From positions 14,312,569 to 14,376,568 of the forward strand of contig CM033395.1 of assembly GCA_019426215.1 (NCBI GenBank): a DNA stretch of 64,000 nt, read 5' to 3'. Below are positions 22,631 to 33,006 of the stretch, in pieces; position 1 is the first letter of the stretch, and every line of letters begins with the position of its first letter. Origin of the DNA: Buddleja alternifolia. Taxonomy: Eukaryota; Streptophyta; Magnoliopsida; Lamiales; Scrophulariaceae. Position numbers and translations under genes: made by a program. Below the pieces are notes generated by a model. It saw nothing but the letters and a program-made list of their open reading frames with translations, was not told the DNA's origin and made no database searches.

Positions 22631-22892
22631 TTTTTTTTTTTTTGGGATGGAATGTTTGCATCATTACATCATGTATCCAATTAACTATCATCAATCGGGA
22701 CTATTGCAAACTACTGTATAAGTATAGAAACAACTCACACATCATTACATCATGTATCCAATTAACTATCATCAATCGGACTATTGCAAACTACTGTATA
22801 AGTAGAGAAACAACTCACACATTTGGTTAGATCAATCCCATGACCTCTAAGTCATGGGGCTTCAGTTTTACCACTAGGGTAAGACATCATTG
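22631..22892 (-). mobile_element. tRNA-type SINE with internal tandem duplication
   Basis: Poly-T marks the 3' tail on the minus strand. The 5' end (about 22835-22892) carries tRNA-like promoter words (CCTAGTGGTAAAACTG and GGTCATGGGATTGATC). Flanking direct repeats GGCAAATT are at 22625-22632 and 22893-22900. The body contains an internal tandem duplication of about 83 bp (22658-22740 and 22741-22823). Confidence 0.65.
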
Positions 22893-23099
22893 GGCAAATT
22901 CAAAGTATATAAAAATAACTAAAGAGTATTAGAACTTTTATTCGAAGATATGAAGGCCCCAATTTAGATGTAATCTGCTATCATATAAGTTTAATAGAAA
23001 AAATTGTACTATAGAAAGTGAATTATTTCATCTCCGAGAGTTACTCCATATTATTTACTATATTTCATAATATCCGCCATACAATTTCAATTTCAATTT

Positions 23100-23710
23100 A
23101 TCACTATTTTATTCAATCATGAATTCTATCTCCAAAACTACTACATATTTTCTTATTTTGATCAATGAATCCATCTTTACTGAATCACTTCTCGGTTTTT
23201 TGTTAGTTATTTTAGTTTCGTTCTTAAAACTTTTATCTCTTAGTTTCCATATAAATTTGGTGTCATCTTTAGATATCTTTACGTTTTTCAATTCTTGGTA
23301 TTTAGACCATTTTAAATAAATCATGTATGTGATCAATTGTGATGGAAAGGTTCTGTCATGGCCAAGGAAAAAGACTATGATACTATCACTATGTTGAAAT
23401 AATTCACAATTTCAATTTAATAAATTTGATTTACTAGTATAGAAACTTTATTGAGTTTTTCTAACTTTCTGTGACTTTTAAAATATTTATATGTTTTGAG
23501 TACCTGATCATGTTCGAGAACGAAGTATCATTTTGTGGATTTGACTCTATCATAAGTACTAGGTGAGAAGGAAAAGGAAAGAGACCATGTGTATATAAAT
23601 TTATATGAGAAAATTTAATTGAATTCAAATGTTATTTTGTTTTTCGAAAAATGTTAAGTAAAATAGAAAATTGTTGTCGTAATATATTTCCCGTGCAAAC
23701 GTATGGGGCA
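23100..23710. other. AT-rich intergenic DNA, nothing recognised
   Basis: Overlapping short frames on both strands lack motifs. No repeat partner was found in the window. Confidence 0.6.
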
Positions 23711-23716
23711 AATACT

Positions 23717-24681
23717 AGTTACAATGAAAGGTGGACCATTAGTCATGTGGATCAGCTAAAGAGTTCAACCCATGGCACATTTAACACTCTTATATATATT
23801 GCGAAATTAGACAATTTAAATGTGAGAGCCTAATCACTTTAAAAGATTCACTAATCATCATTTGATACAAAGCAAGTCAATCGTGGTGTAGTTCGGACTC
23901 AATCATTCCCTCTTTGCTCCCCGAAGCACTTATGCCGAGGTTTTCACAGTGCATCATCATACTTTAAATCATTGTGTTATTAACCAAAAAAATAGACAAA
24001 ATAAGAAGTTATTTTAATTCTTAGGCAAATAAATGAATAATTAAAACTGCTAAACAATTTTCTTTTTCTTTTTCTTGGAGTTTGGAAAACTTTTGCGCAC
24101 CTTAACTAATTAATTCGCCTCGGTAGGAATGTCAAAGAGAGATGTACACCTCGATAACAAAGATACATTTTTCTGGCAGATGATCGAAAACTATTAATAT
24201 CTAATAGTCGTTAATTTATTATATCACCCCTTCAATATTAATCAATCACAACACGAGGTAAGAACAAAGTATTATCAAATTTGAGTATGAATGTACCTGA
24301 TATTGATATAGCTCCTACCCAATTTTTATGTTGTTGGGTACGAGAAGAAAATTTGAAATTAAATGATGTTTTTAATATTATATAGATATATTCTCAAGTA
24401 ATGGTTGCTTTTGCCTCCCTTTTTCTGGGGGATATATACCTTTACTAAGCAATTAATAGTATACATATGTAAAAGCCCACCAGATGAGAATATATAAGTT
24501 CTACATCTAGACAGGATCAACAAATAATATTAAAATAGCGTTTGAATACATAATATATATATATATGATGGTAAAATCGCCAGACAGTGATTATCAAATG
24601 TAAAAGCCCACCAGATGAGAATATATAAGTTCTACATCTAGATAGGATCAACAAATAATATTAAAATAGCGTTTGAATACG

Positions 24682-24718
<37 letters not shown>
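23717..24718. repeat. Duplicated noncoding block I, right part
   Basis: The first 300 bp repeat 21982-22455. The part 23960-24460 is homologous to 55680-56160, sharing for instance GGTCGAAAACTA-type and GATATATACCTTT words and the CTCCTACCCA ... GTTGGGTA motif. The latter also occurs at 54600-54790. The block ends in the TA microsatellite (24683-24718) that received the Tat-like element; its continuation is 54366-54590. Confidence 0.65.
24468..24718. repeat. Local tandem duplication of about 130 bp including an LTR tip
   Basis: Two copies begin ATGTAAAAGCCCACCAG (about 24468 and 24598). The first copy ends with 31 bp (24566-24596) matching the first 31 bp of the Tat-like LTR at 24719. The duplication therefore post-dates that insertion. 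Confidence 0.85.
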
Positions 24719-24724
<6 letters not shown>

Positions 24725-25215
24725 TAAAATCCCCAGACAGTGATTATCACGTGATGGATCACGTGGAGTAAGGGAACCGATCCAACTCACAATAAACTAG
24801 GTTAAGGGTTGGTTAAGTTATAGACTGCACTCGGTTACTTCGAGTTGCCTACGTACCCAATGTATGTGGGATCAAGTTAGTTCGTAGTTCTTTTGTGGGG
24901 TTACTCTCAATAGTCAGTGAATTTTTACTAGGAAAGTAGATAACGAACCTCTCCCAACTCCTCTAAGATATTTATAGGGAGCTGGTAGTGGACTATGAGC
25001 TATGGATCTAATTAAACCCATTAGGTTTAACAAATATTAGAATTATTGTCTCTAGGACCACTAACATAACCCAATTATCTTTGGTGGATCGTCCATCCTC
25101 TTTGGGCTTGTCTAGAGGGTTATCCACGAACGTTAACCTGCGGGTCGCGACCCGACCCGGCTTGGGGACACACATAATTACCATAATGCCCTTAGATATA
25201 TTTTGGTGCGCATCA
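24719..25215 (-). repeat. 3' LTR of the Tat-like element
   Basis: This 497-bp LTR pairs with 53851-54343. On the minus strand CCCTATAAATATC (about 24966-24978) is a good TATA box. Confidence 0.9.
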
Positions 25216-25235
25216 TAATGCCCCCCACACTCGGG
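25216..25235 (-). other. Polypurine tract of the Tat-like element
   Basis: The minus strand reads GAGTGTGGGGGGCATTA directly before the LTR end. Confidence 0.7.
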
Positions 25236-26405
25236 TTTACTTCGACAGGCGAAATATTCGGGAGTAGGAAGTCGATACCATTGATAGCGCAAAATTTTCT
25301 CTCTCTCTCTCTCTCTCTCTCTATTTATATATATACTTTTTCCGCGAGGAAATGCCATTGCATGGCAATAATATTGCCTCGCGGCAATTAGTTTCTGCTC
25401 GAGGCTAGCCTTGAGGCAAATTGCCTCAAGGCACCTGCCTTGCCTCGAGGCAAGTAACTTGTCTTGGGGCAATTTGACACGAGTTAACTTATTTGCCTTT
25501 ATTCTCGAGGCTTGAGAGGAATTGATGTTTTTGGCCAAATTCTCATTGGAAGTAATTTCTATTTTCGGAGCGAACTTAGAAATTCTTTCAATTCCAAATG
25601 AAGTTTTCAGCTCTTCAAGACCACCAAGGGGCATGTCATGATTTACTTGGAATATGTTTTGGGGAAGTGGAACTTAGCCTCCTCCAAAACTAAAAATTTT
25701 AAGATCTCTATCCCCACATTCAAAGTTCTATAGAAGACTTGATATTTTGAGACCTCAATCCGGGTATTTGTATTCCAAAAGGGGACTTAGAATTTATTAA
25801 TTTGGCCTTTGCCCCGAAGTGAAGGGGCAAGGGTCATTAATTCATCGCGAGGGAGTGAGATCTTTTGCTACTAGGTGAGAGTGCAAGGTCTTTGCCTCGA
25901 TAGGGGGCAAAGTTCTAGGCTCTATAGCGAGTGGGCAAGGTCCTTTGCCTCAAGGTGAGGGGGCAAAGTCCTTGGCCTTTATAATGAATGGGCAAGGTAT
26001 TTTGCCTCGAGGTGAGGGGATGAGGTCCCTCATTGCAATGGTAGATCTATTTTCTATGATCTTTTATGCTCGTTGGATGTTTTCTTATGGAACACTCATG
26101 AAGGAGGTATGATCCCATGTCAAACAAAAATTTGTTAACTCACTATGCAGGACATTCCCCATCTTCGAAAGGGATTTCGGTAGTAGGCGGATTTATCGCT
26201 CGCGCGTGATGAGAGGGGCGCTTTGTAGCTACCTCCGGTGGCCTCGCGGCTGTGTGCCTTGCGGTCGTGTTGCCTTGGGGACTTTTCCTGAGGTTTCTTT
26301 CCTCCGGGTAATTTCTTGTGGTCGTCGTTACTTCGACTCATTTTTCCCCTTTTGAATCTTGCGGTATAATTTGTAAGTCCACTACTAGGAGATAAGAAGT
26401 GTATT
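25236..26405 (-). repeat. Low-complexity 3' region with GCCTCGAGGC palindromes and 'gggcaagg' repeats
   Basis: A CT microsatellite (25298-25322) is followed by many copies of GCCTCGAGGC/TTGAGGCAA words at 25370-25520. These include a 23-nt near-perfect palindrome at 25409-25431. Degenerate repeats of the type TTTGCCTCGAGGTGAGGGGGC lie at 25800-26030. A long minus frame at 25008-25634 crosses the LTR boundary and is not a gene. Confidence 0.6.
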
Positions 26406-26590
26406 GCACTCCGTGGCTCCGTGAGCTCTAGCGAGGTGCTTTGTACTCCTTGGCTTCATAAGTGCTAGTGGGGTGCTTTGTACCCCTTGACTTCATGAGC
26501 GCTAGTGGGGTGCTTTGTACCCCTTGGCTTCATGAGCTTTAGTGGGGTGCTTTGTACCGCTTGGCTTCATGAGCTCTAGTGGGGTACTTA
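26406..26590 (-). repeat. 37-bp minisatellite, about five copies
   Basis: The unit contains CTTCATGAGC, CTAGTGGGG and TGCTTTGTAC. Copies differ by a few bases, so the array is old. It lies in the 3' noncoding half of the Tat-like element. Confidence 0.85.
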
Positions 26591-28069
26591 GTCATTTTTA
26601 TGCGCCTTTAGCAGGATTTTATGAGTGCTAAGAGTCCTAGCCCCTCTGGCATCTTTCTATACTTGAGCATTATCTGCTAGTATTTCACTTAAAAGAGACT
26701 GGCGTTTTGTTAGCTGGTTATCCACTAGTGTTTAGAAAGCACTAGCATTTTGCCAGCTTGTTTAGACCCACCTACTTGGGGGGTATTTTATATCGAGACT
26801 CGTATCACACTTGGTAGATGTATAAGCACACATAGGGGTTATGATGATAATGAACATTAGGCCGCTTAGACCGGGGGGGGGGGGGTCGTTTAGTTTCGAC
26901 CCTCAGAATTGTTGCCACGCGGCTTCCGCGGGACTTGTTATGACTTGTGGATTTTATATGCCTTACTTACGTGTTCATGTACTTTATCTTACAGTCACTT
27001 TTTGCTTATATGACTATGAGCTAGTCAAATATTAGCAGCATTCTTGTTTTTGACTTTAGCACGTTTTTGAGCTACTCATTACCCCTTCATAGGCTTTGAG
27101 TAAGTCATTTATTTTTCTAACCCCATTGCCTCATGATCTTTTCCGGGGTGCCTTTGATAACATTACTATGTTTATGGCATGTTTTATTGTTCCTACCTCC
27201 ATGATTTGATTTGGTGGGTGGACACTTAGGGCCTCATGAGGTGGCCTGCTTAGCATTTTTCATTGAGAAATATTTGGAGTAGCGAGACATCTTTTTTGCT
27301 AATGTGGGGCTAACTTTGAGCTTGATTACGCCATATACTTATGACTTTTGAGCAAGTGGCATGGTTTGTGACACTTGTGGGCACTTTTTATGTGGAGGCT
27401 TGGGTTGCCTCTCTATTTTTATTCTTAGTGTGACATTGGTCATCACTTACACAATTATATAATCTCAGTCCAGAGTCTTAGTTGGAGGGGGGATTCTTTG
27501 TGGAGCCTCGACCTCTCTTGGTATTGTTGGAAGGATTATCGGGTGGACTATCCTCGTTCGAGTCTTTGGTAGCTCGGGGATTTTGTCGTTCCACCCATAT
27601 TGACCTCTAACAAGTTCAAGGATAATTTGTTAATGCCCCTATTGGAGGAGTTTCTGGCTCCAAGGCATGAGGTTTAGCTTTGGTATTTTGCTATTCCAAC
27701 GCACTGTTGGTGGTTTTCTTTCACCAATGGTGATTTTTTTTCACTATCTAGTCGCTAGTCGTTTACTCCTATCGGATAGCTATTCGTTCGCTAGCTAGCT
27801 GTTTGTTTATTCCATTCCTACTTCCCCACTCCTTAGTATATGAATCATATTCAGGAGTACTATGTGGTGTTGTTTTGACACCAGGGGGTTAGGGATGGTT
27901 CCTTGATGATGATGAGAGCTTTAGACTTGGTTTGTCGAATGCCTACCCCTGTGATTTTGCATACTAATGCCCTGAGGCTTATAGCCTCGCAACTTTTCAC
28001 TAGGGTGACCTCTGTCTTAATTTTAGGAGGCTTCGATAGCCACTAGTGTTCATTATTTGAAGCATGAAA
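26591..28069 (-). other. Decayed Tat-like internal region
   Basis: No RT, RNase H or integrase motif was found on the minus strand. A G13 homopolymer lies at about 26872-26885. The sequence is best read as noncoding 3' region or heavily mutated pol. Confidence 0.5.
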
Positions 28070-28365
28070 TGAAATATCACCTTAGACACCCCGGTGTGAG
28101 GTGAATTATCACCCTAATTTGTATGTGGTGAGTTTTCACCTTTGTTTTTATGAGGTGAGTTCTCACCTTAGATTGTATGAGGTGATTTCTCACCTTAGAT
28201 TGTATAAGGTGAGTTCTCACCTTAGATTGTAGGAGATGAGCTTTCACCTTAGATTGTAGGAGATGAGCTTTCACCTTAGATTGTAGGAGGTGCGTTCTCA
28301 CCTTAGATTGTATGAAGTGATTTTTCACCTTAGATTGTATGAGGTGAGTTATCACCTTTGTTACA
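28070..28365 (-). repeat. 27-bp palindromic minisatellite, about ten copies
   Basis: The unit is GAGGTGAGTTCTCACCTT plus AGATTGTAT. Each unit carries the inverted arms AGGTGAG and CTCACCT, so every copy can form a small hairpin. Because 27 is divisible by three, one minus frame stays open as a repeating 9-residue peptide (pattern HLIQSKVRT), but it is not regarded as a gene. Confidence 0.85.
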
Positions 28366-29433
28366 TTGTTATGATCTCGGTCCAGATTCCATGTCGGAGG
28401 GGGGTTGTTTTTAAAACCTCATAACCTCTCGGTAATGCTGGAGGGATCATTAGGTGGGCTAGTTTGAACCCTTGTTATATTTGTTTGTTTTTGTATAATC
28501 TCGTTCCAGAACCTTAATGGGAGTGGGGAGAACTTTCGTGGGTCCTCAACCTCTCTCGATGTTAGAGGAGGGATTATGGGGTGGCCCATCCTCGTGCAAG
28601 TCTTTGGCAGCTCGGGAAAGTTTTGCGGTGCCACCCATATTGACCTCTAGTAGGGTCGCGGGTATTTTTATAACGCCTCTAGTGGAAGCTTTATTAGTTC
28701 CCAGGGATCGTATTGGTATTGTTGTTTCCCCACTAGGTGGGTGAAAAACTTGAGTATTTAAGGTGTTAACATATTAACATAGCATGGGTGCTATAAGTAT
28801 TCAAGCATATGTTTGGCCAGTGGCTAATATCACCAAGTGTTAGCAGCAGTAATCCTGGTAACATGTATAGTAGCCAAAATAAACTAAGTAATGTATTTTT
28901 GAAATAACCTCAGTCGAAAGCAGTGATTCCGAGGGGCTTTGGTTCTGGGTGTTGTTAAAACACCCATCGTTAATGTCATACTCTTTTGTCTGACGCGAAA
29001 TGCTTGTTATTTAAACAAGCATAGTAATCTAGCTGCATAAAAGTTGATATGTCTGAAGGCACTTAGCAATCATATGACGAAGAAATCCAACACTTAATAA
29101 AGATGTGCGGGCGTGCACTTAGGCACCTCAGAACTTAAGTAAAAGTAGTCGGTGCTGGTGGGCGTCCCCACTCAGCGCTTGACTTGTTTAGTAGTAATGT
29201 AGGAAAAAAGATAGTTTTTGTTATTTGTTATCTGATAAGGCCTCATAAGGCTTGACATCTTGTCAAGCTTGGGAGATATTTCCAATGGGGGTCATCTTGC
29301 TAGTGGTACCCACAGTGGTATCCACTGCCGGTGTGACCGTCCCTTTGGAGTCTTGTCAGTCAGCGGCAGTTGCTGTATCTTTGAAATAAGCGTTGTCTTT
29401 TTGGGGTGGCATGTCGTGGCACGTGTCTTTTTC
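28366..29433 (-). other. Tat-like internal region without recognisable domain
   Basis: A few short minus frames such as 28419-28634 lack catalytic motifs. This is where RT would be expected after the protease, and none is seen. Confidence 0.5.
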
Positions 29434-30185
29434 TTAGGCCTCTGACTGCTGGGATTTTGACCAAGTATGGACTGAGTTGATCGTGCTCCCCAACCAAATT
29501 TTCTCTAGTGAGATTAAGTTTATCACTACTTGTTCGCCCTGGTCGCTGTGATCCATGCCATGTTTCCTTTTAGGCTTTTGCAATGTGTTAGCATAACACT
29601 CTCTTGCTTTTTTCACGTTACCAACAGCTTCCTCCGTTCCTACGAGGGTTGGAAATTTTACCTTCAAATGGAAGGTGAATATGTCATTTTGAAGCAAGTT
29701 TAAGCTTGGCCTCCCCAAAATGGCGTTGTAGGTAGAGGTGGCTTTGAGCACCAAGAACTTCAGCGCCTTGATGGAGCAGGCTGGAAATGCACCCAGAGAT
29801 ATGGGTAGAGACACCTTTCCTAATGCTTCCACTATCTCACCCGTGAATCTAGTGAGGGGGGGTTTACCGTTAAAAGCTGTGTGTTGTCCACCCTTAGTTG
29901 GGTGAGAGCACTATAAAGGATGATGTTAGCTGAGCTCCCGCTATCAACCAGAATCTTCTTCACCCAAAAGTTGGGGATGGTCGCTGATATCACTAAGGCA
30001 TCATTTACCAATGGGATGTTGTTTTCTAGGTCTTGTAGTCCAAACTCTATGGTTTGCACCTTTTGCTCCACTCGATTCACTTGCTCTCCCAGCGGAGAGT
30101 TAATGGCATGTTGTCCGCTAGCAGCCCTCAGTGAAACTTTTCTTAAGTTCGCGGAGTCACCCCTTGATGGGCCTCTCAAGATCAC
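29434..30185 (-). pseudogene. Aspartic protease region of the Tat-like element
   Basis: The frame 29832-30185 contains VKKILVDSGSSANIILYSA, the retropepsin active-site motif of plant Ty3/gypsy elements. The adjoining frame 29434-29832 contains IKALKFLVLKATSTYNAILG then RPSLN, the conserved C-terminal part of the same domain. A stop or frame change near 29832 breaks the protein. The enzyme would process the gag-pol polyprotein. The next expected segment (RT) is missing. Confidence 0.8.
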
Positions 30186-30611
30186 CCTTATTATTCCATT
30201 TACTGAGGGTTATCCATCTCTGAGTCCGCCCTTGGAGGGTTGCCTTTGGCTCCATCTCTACCCCTCTGTTTCTTCGATTCTTGTATATTCTTCAGCTGTG
30301 GCCACCAACTACTACATGGTTGATGAGGGCTTCCTAGTTACAAATTTCTTGAACCTACTATTGCGTAAGTCCCTCTGCATTATTCCTGATAGCAACTTAC
30401 GGTTGACTTGCTGTACTTCAGACACCGCGTTGAAAAAACGCTTGATCGGCTGCTCGAGGCCGATGATGGTACTAGTGGGCAGTCGGTTGAATTAGCTAAG
30501 TGCCCTTCCAGAAAAGGTGGTTTGAAAAAATCTTACAGCAGGCAGCATCACTGACATCGTACATGTCAGCCTTGGCGTTGAACTTGTCAACATGCTCTTG
30601 AGGGTCTCCAG
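30186..30611 (-). pseudogene. Gag C-terminal remnant of the Tat-like element
   Basis: On the minus strand, right after the family-A LTR boundary, the frame reads GDPQEHVDKFNAKADMYDVS then DAACCKIFSNHLFWKG. This is the core of the plant retrotransposon gag domain. It then breaks up through stops and frameshifts. The N-terminal part of gag is at 53033-53825. Confidence 0.65.
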
Positions 30612-31486
30612 TGTTAGGATTATGCCCTCAGATGCCATAGAGGATAGAATGGATAGGGCATCTATCTTGTATTAAACTTAATTATTATTAATAAAAGGCA
30701 ATATTTAGTTTTTCACTTAAGTCTTATCTGTATCTATAAGTTGTGTTAAACGCTTTGCCCGTGTTTTCAGTACGATCCCTCTACTTCCTATGGGATAAGA
30801 AGAATGGCACTAGAGAGATCGACCTTGATTACTAAAACTAGTTCGCAAGTAATAAGAAGTCTTTAATGGGCAAATAAAAACTTCGAATACTTGTACAATC
30901 TTAGCTTTGACATGGGAGTGCCAGTCGAACACCATGTGATGGTGAGAGCTTAAAACTGTAGGCACATCAGTGGAACTGATATGCTTGAACACGACTCGCA
31001 TCGGTTCTGTCGCATGGGTTTTCACTCTGTGATTGTCAATGACAGGATTGATTATGCGTAATAGGTATATGTTAACTTTTGACCTGAAGTATCAGGCTGA
31101 AGATGCACTTGTAACATCAAGTCTTTCACTAGAGTAGTTAGACCCAATTCACCCTTTGGTGGGGTCGACTTCGAAATGCGGACTTGATGGGCAAGTGGTA
31201 GTCTTAGCTGATATCTAATATGGGATTTGTTCTCTCATAAGTGAATGAGAATGTAACCTATGTAATTATAGATAAATAGAGATCAAAGTCTTTGGTCAAA
31301 GCAAAAGAGACGATTGTGCTAGGCACTTAATCGATCTGAATAATCTCGTATTATTATAATTTATATATATGGTCAAGTCTAGTGAGCTTGACATAACCGT
31401 GACTCTCACTTGACCGGGGAACGTGAACAAAAGGTTTATACGTATATGGTATTTACGATTGGAAGGTTATGAAATGATCCATCTAG
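30612..31486 (+). mobile_element. Truncated family-A LTR
   Basis: It starts TGTTAGGATTATGCC like 824 and follows that LTR for about 875 bp, sharing the ATGCCATAGAGGA, CACCCTTTGGTGGGGTCGAC and TTGACATAACC-type segments. It was inserted in the Tat-like gag and is cut off at 31486 by the Sirevirus-like element. Its right half is not found on the other side of that element. Confidence 0.75.
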
Positions 31487-32969
31487 TGGTCCCAAGTGGC
31501 ATACGAAAGGGTCTAGAAGGGGGGGGGGGGGTTGAATAGACCCTAAAGTCTTTTTAGACTTCAAAAATTTCGTATCACTTAAATATTTTGAACCTTGGAG
31601 TACTGAGGGCTTGGGTCAAACGCTTCAGATAGAGTTAACTTAGACTTAGTGATTTTAGCTGTTTACCAAAGTAGGGCAACGCTTAGATCGCTTAATCAGG
31701 GTTAGCACAGCGGAAATGAGTTTTTAGCGTTCTATTGATTAATCTTAATCGCTGATTGCTTAGAGTTGTTCTTTTCAATAAAATGAATGATGCAATGAAA
31801 TAGTGCTAAGACAATAAAGTAAAAGACACAATATTTGTAAGGTTCACTGGGTGATGTAATCCCAGCTACGTCCTTCTTCTCCTTTTTCACTTGGAGGAAT
31901 TCACTATGATGATAATCAAAGAATTCACACAGAATCTTCTACACAATAGTAACAGGTGAAAATGATCTTGGGCTCCTTGATCACACAGACTTCAGCACCA
32001 ATGAAGATCGTCTTCTTCAAGCTTCTCTCACTCAGAAATAATGCCTGAAAGGGCACAACAACTTTTCTCACTCAGATGAAAGGTTGAAGGTTATCTCTAG
32101 GGTTTTGTTTGTTTTTGGAAAGATCAAACAACTTGTAATATCTCAAGTGGAATTTGGATTTCTTCTTTAGAAGATGTTTGAGATATTTTGGTGACTGTTT
32201 GGAATGTATGTAAAAAGCTTGAAGGTTTTGGCTATGGAGTTTCAAAGCTTTTTCACAGCAAGAGTATGTGAATATTTTTCAATAACAGTTTTCTCGCGTG
32301 TGTAATTTTTAGGGTTTTGTTTGGGTGGTATTTATAGACATTTTCTTGAGATCTGTCCGTTGGACACATGTAGGAGCGTGTCATTCACGCAGAGAGTGAA
32401 TATACCTAAGTTCTGACATTCCTAAAAACCTACTGGGGCCGATTGGACCGGAGCAGTTTTAATCTCTGAAATTCTGACAGTCTGAGTCAAAAAGGTGGCT
32501 TGTCCACAGGTCATGTTTGCTTATCACATTTAATGCTCCTATCAAGTATTTAATGCAATTTGAATTTATTTCCCGTTGGAAATAAATGCCCGTTGATGAT
32601 TGCATTTAAGTCTTTCATGACTTGAGAATTTATTTCCCATTGAATCTGTCATAAGTCGCATGAGTATTTGGGCGCTTGATTCAAGAGTTCTGGAAAGAGA
32701 TCTGTTAGCGTTTGATGGTCGCTAAGCAGAAGGTCGTTATCTTCGGTTCATTTCAGGCACTGGTCTTCAACTTCTTTTCTAATAGACTCACCTAGAATTC
32801 TACTAGCGATTCAGTCGCTAAGACTTTAGTCTAAAATCTTACAAAGATAAACAATTACAAGCCTAATAATTTACAACTTTCAAATGCTTATACATCAATC
32901 TATGAAAAAACAAAACTTACATTAATTTGGGGTCTAACAAAAAAATCCTATCATGTCATCATCAAAACA
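31487..32969 (-). repeat. 3' LTR of the Sirevirus-like element
   Basis: 1,483 bp, with a TATA box CTATAAATACC on the minus strand at about 32327-32337. A G run of about 14 lies near 31518. Confidence 0.92.
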
Positions 32970-32989
32970 TCTAACATGAAATTTCCTAA

Positions 32990-33006
32990 CAATTTCCCCC
33001 TTTTTG
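32990..33006 (-). other. Polypurine tract of the Sirevirus-like element
   Basis: The minus strand reads AAAAAGGGGGAAATTG shortly before the LTR, with TTTGATGATG-like sequence preceding it, a layout typical of Sireviruses. Confidence 0.75.

Noticed and set aside
21000..24718. Possible lost protein-coding gene in the duplicated blocks
   Set aside because: No conserved reading frame between the paralogous segments; indels are not in multiples of three.
25008..25634. 208-codon minus ORF
   Set aside because: It runs across the LTR/internal boundary, through the CT microsatellite and the palindrome cluster, and has no known motif.
28070..28365. CRISPR-like regular repeats
   Set aside because: Direct 27-bp tandem repeats with no unique spacers, in plant retrotransposon DNA.
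29920..30495. 191-codon plus-strand ORF
   Set aside because: Antisense shadow of the Tat-like gag-protease region, whose minus strand carries the LVDSGSSAN motif.
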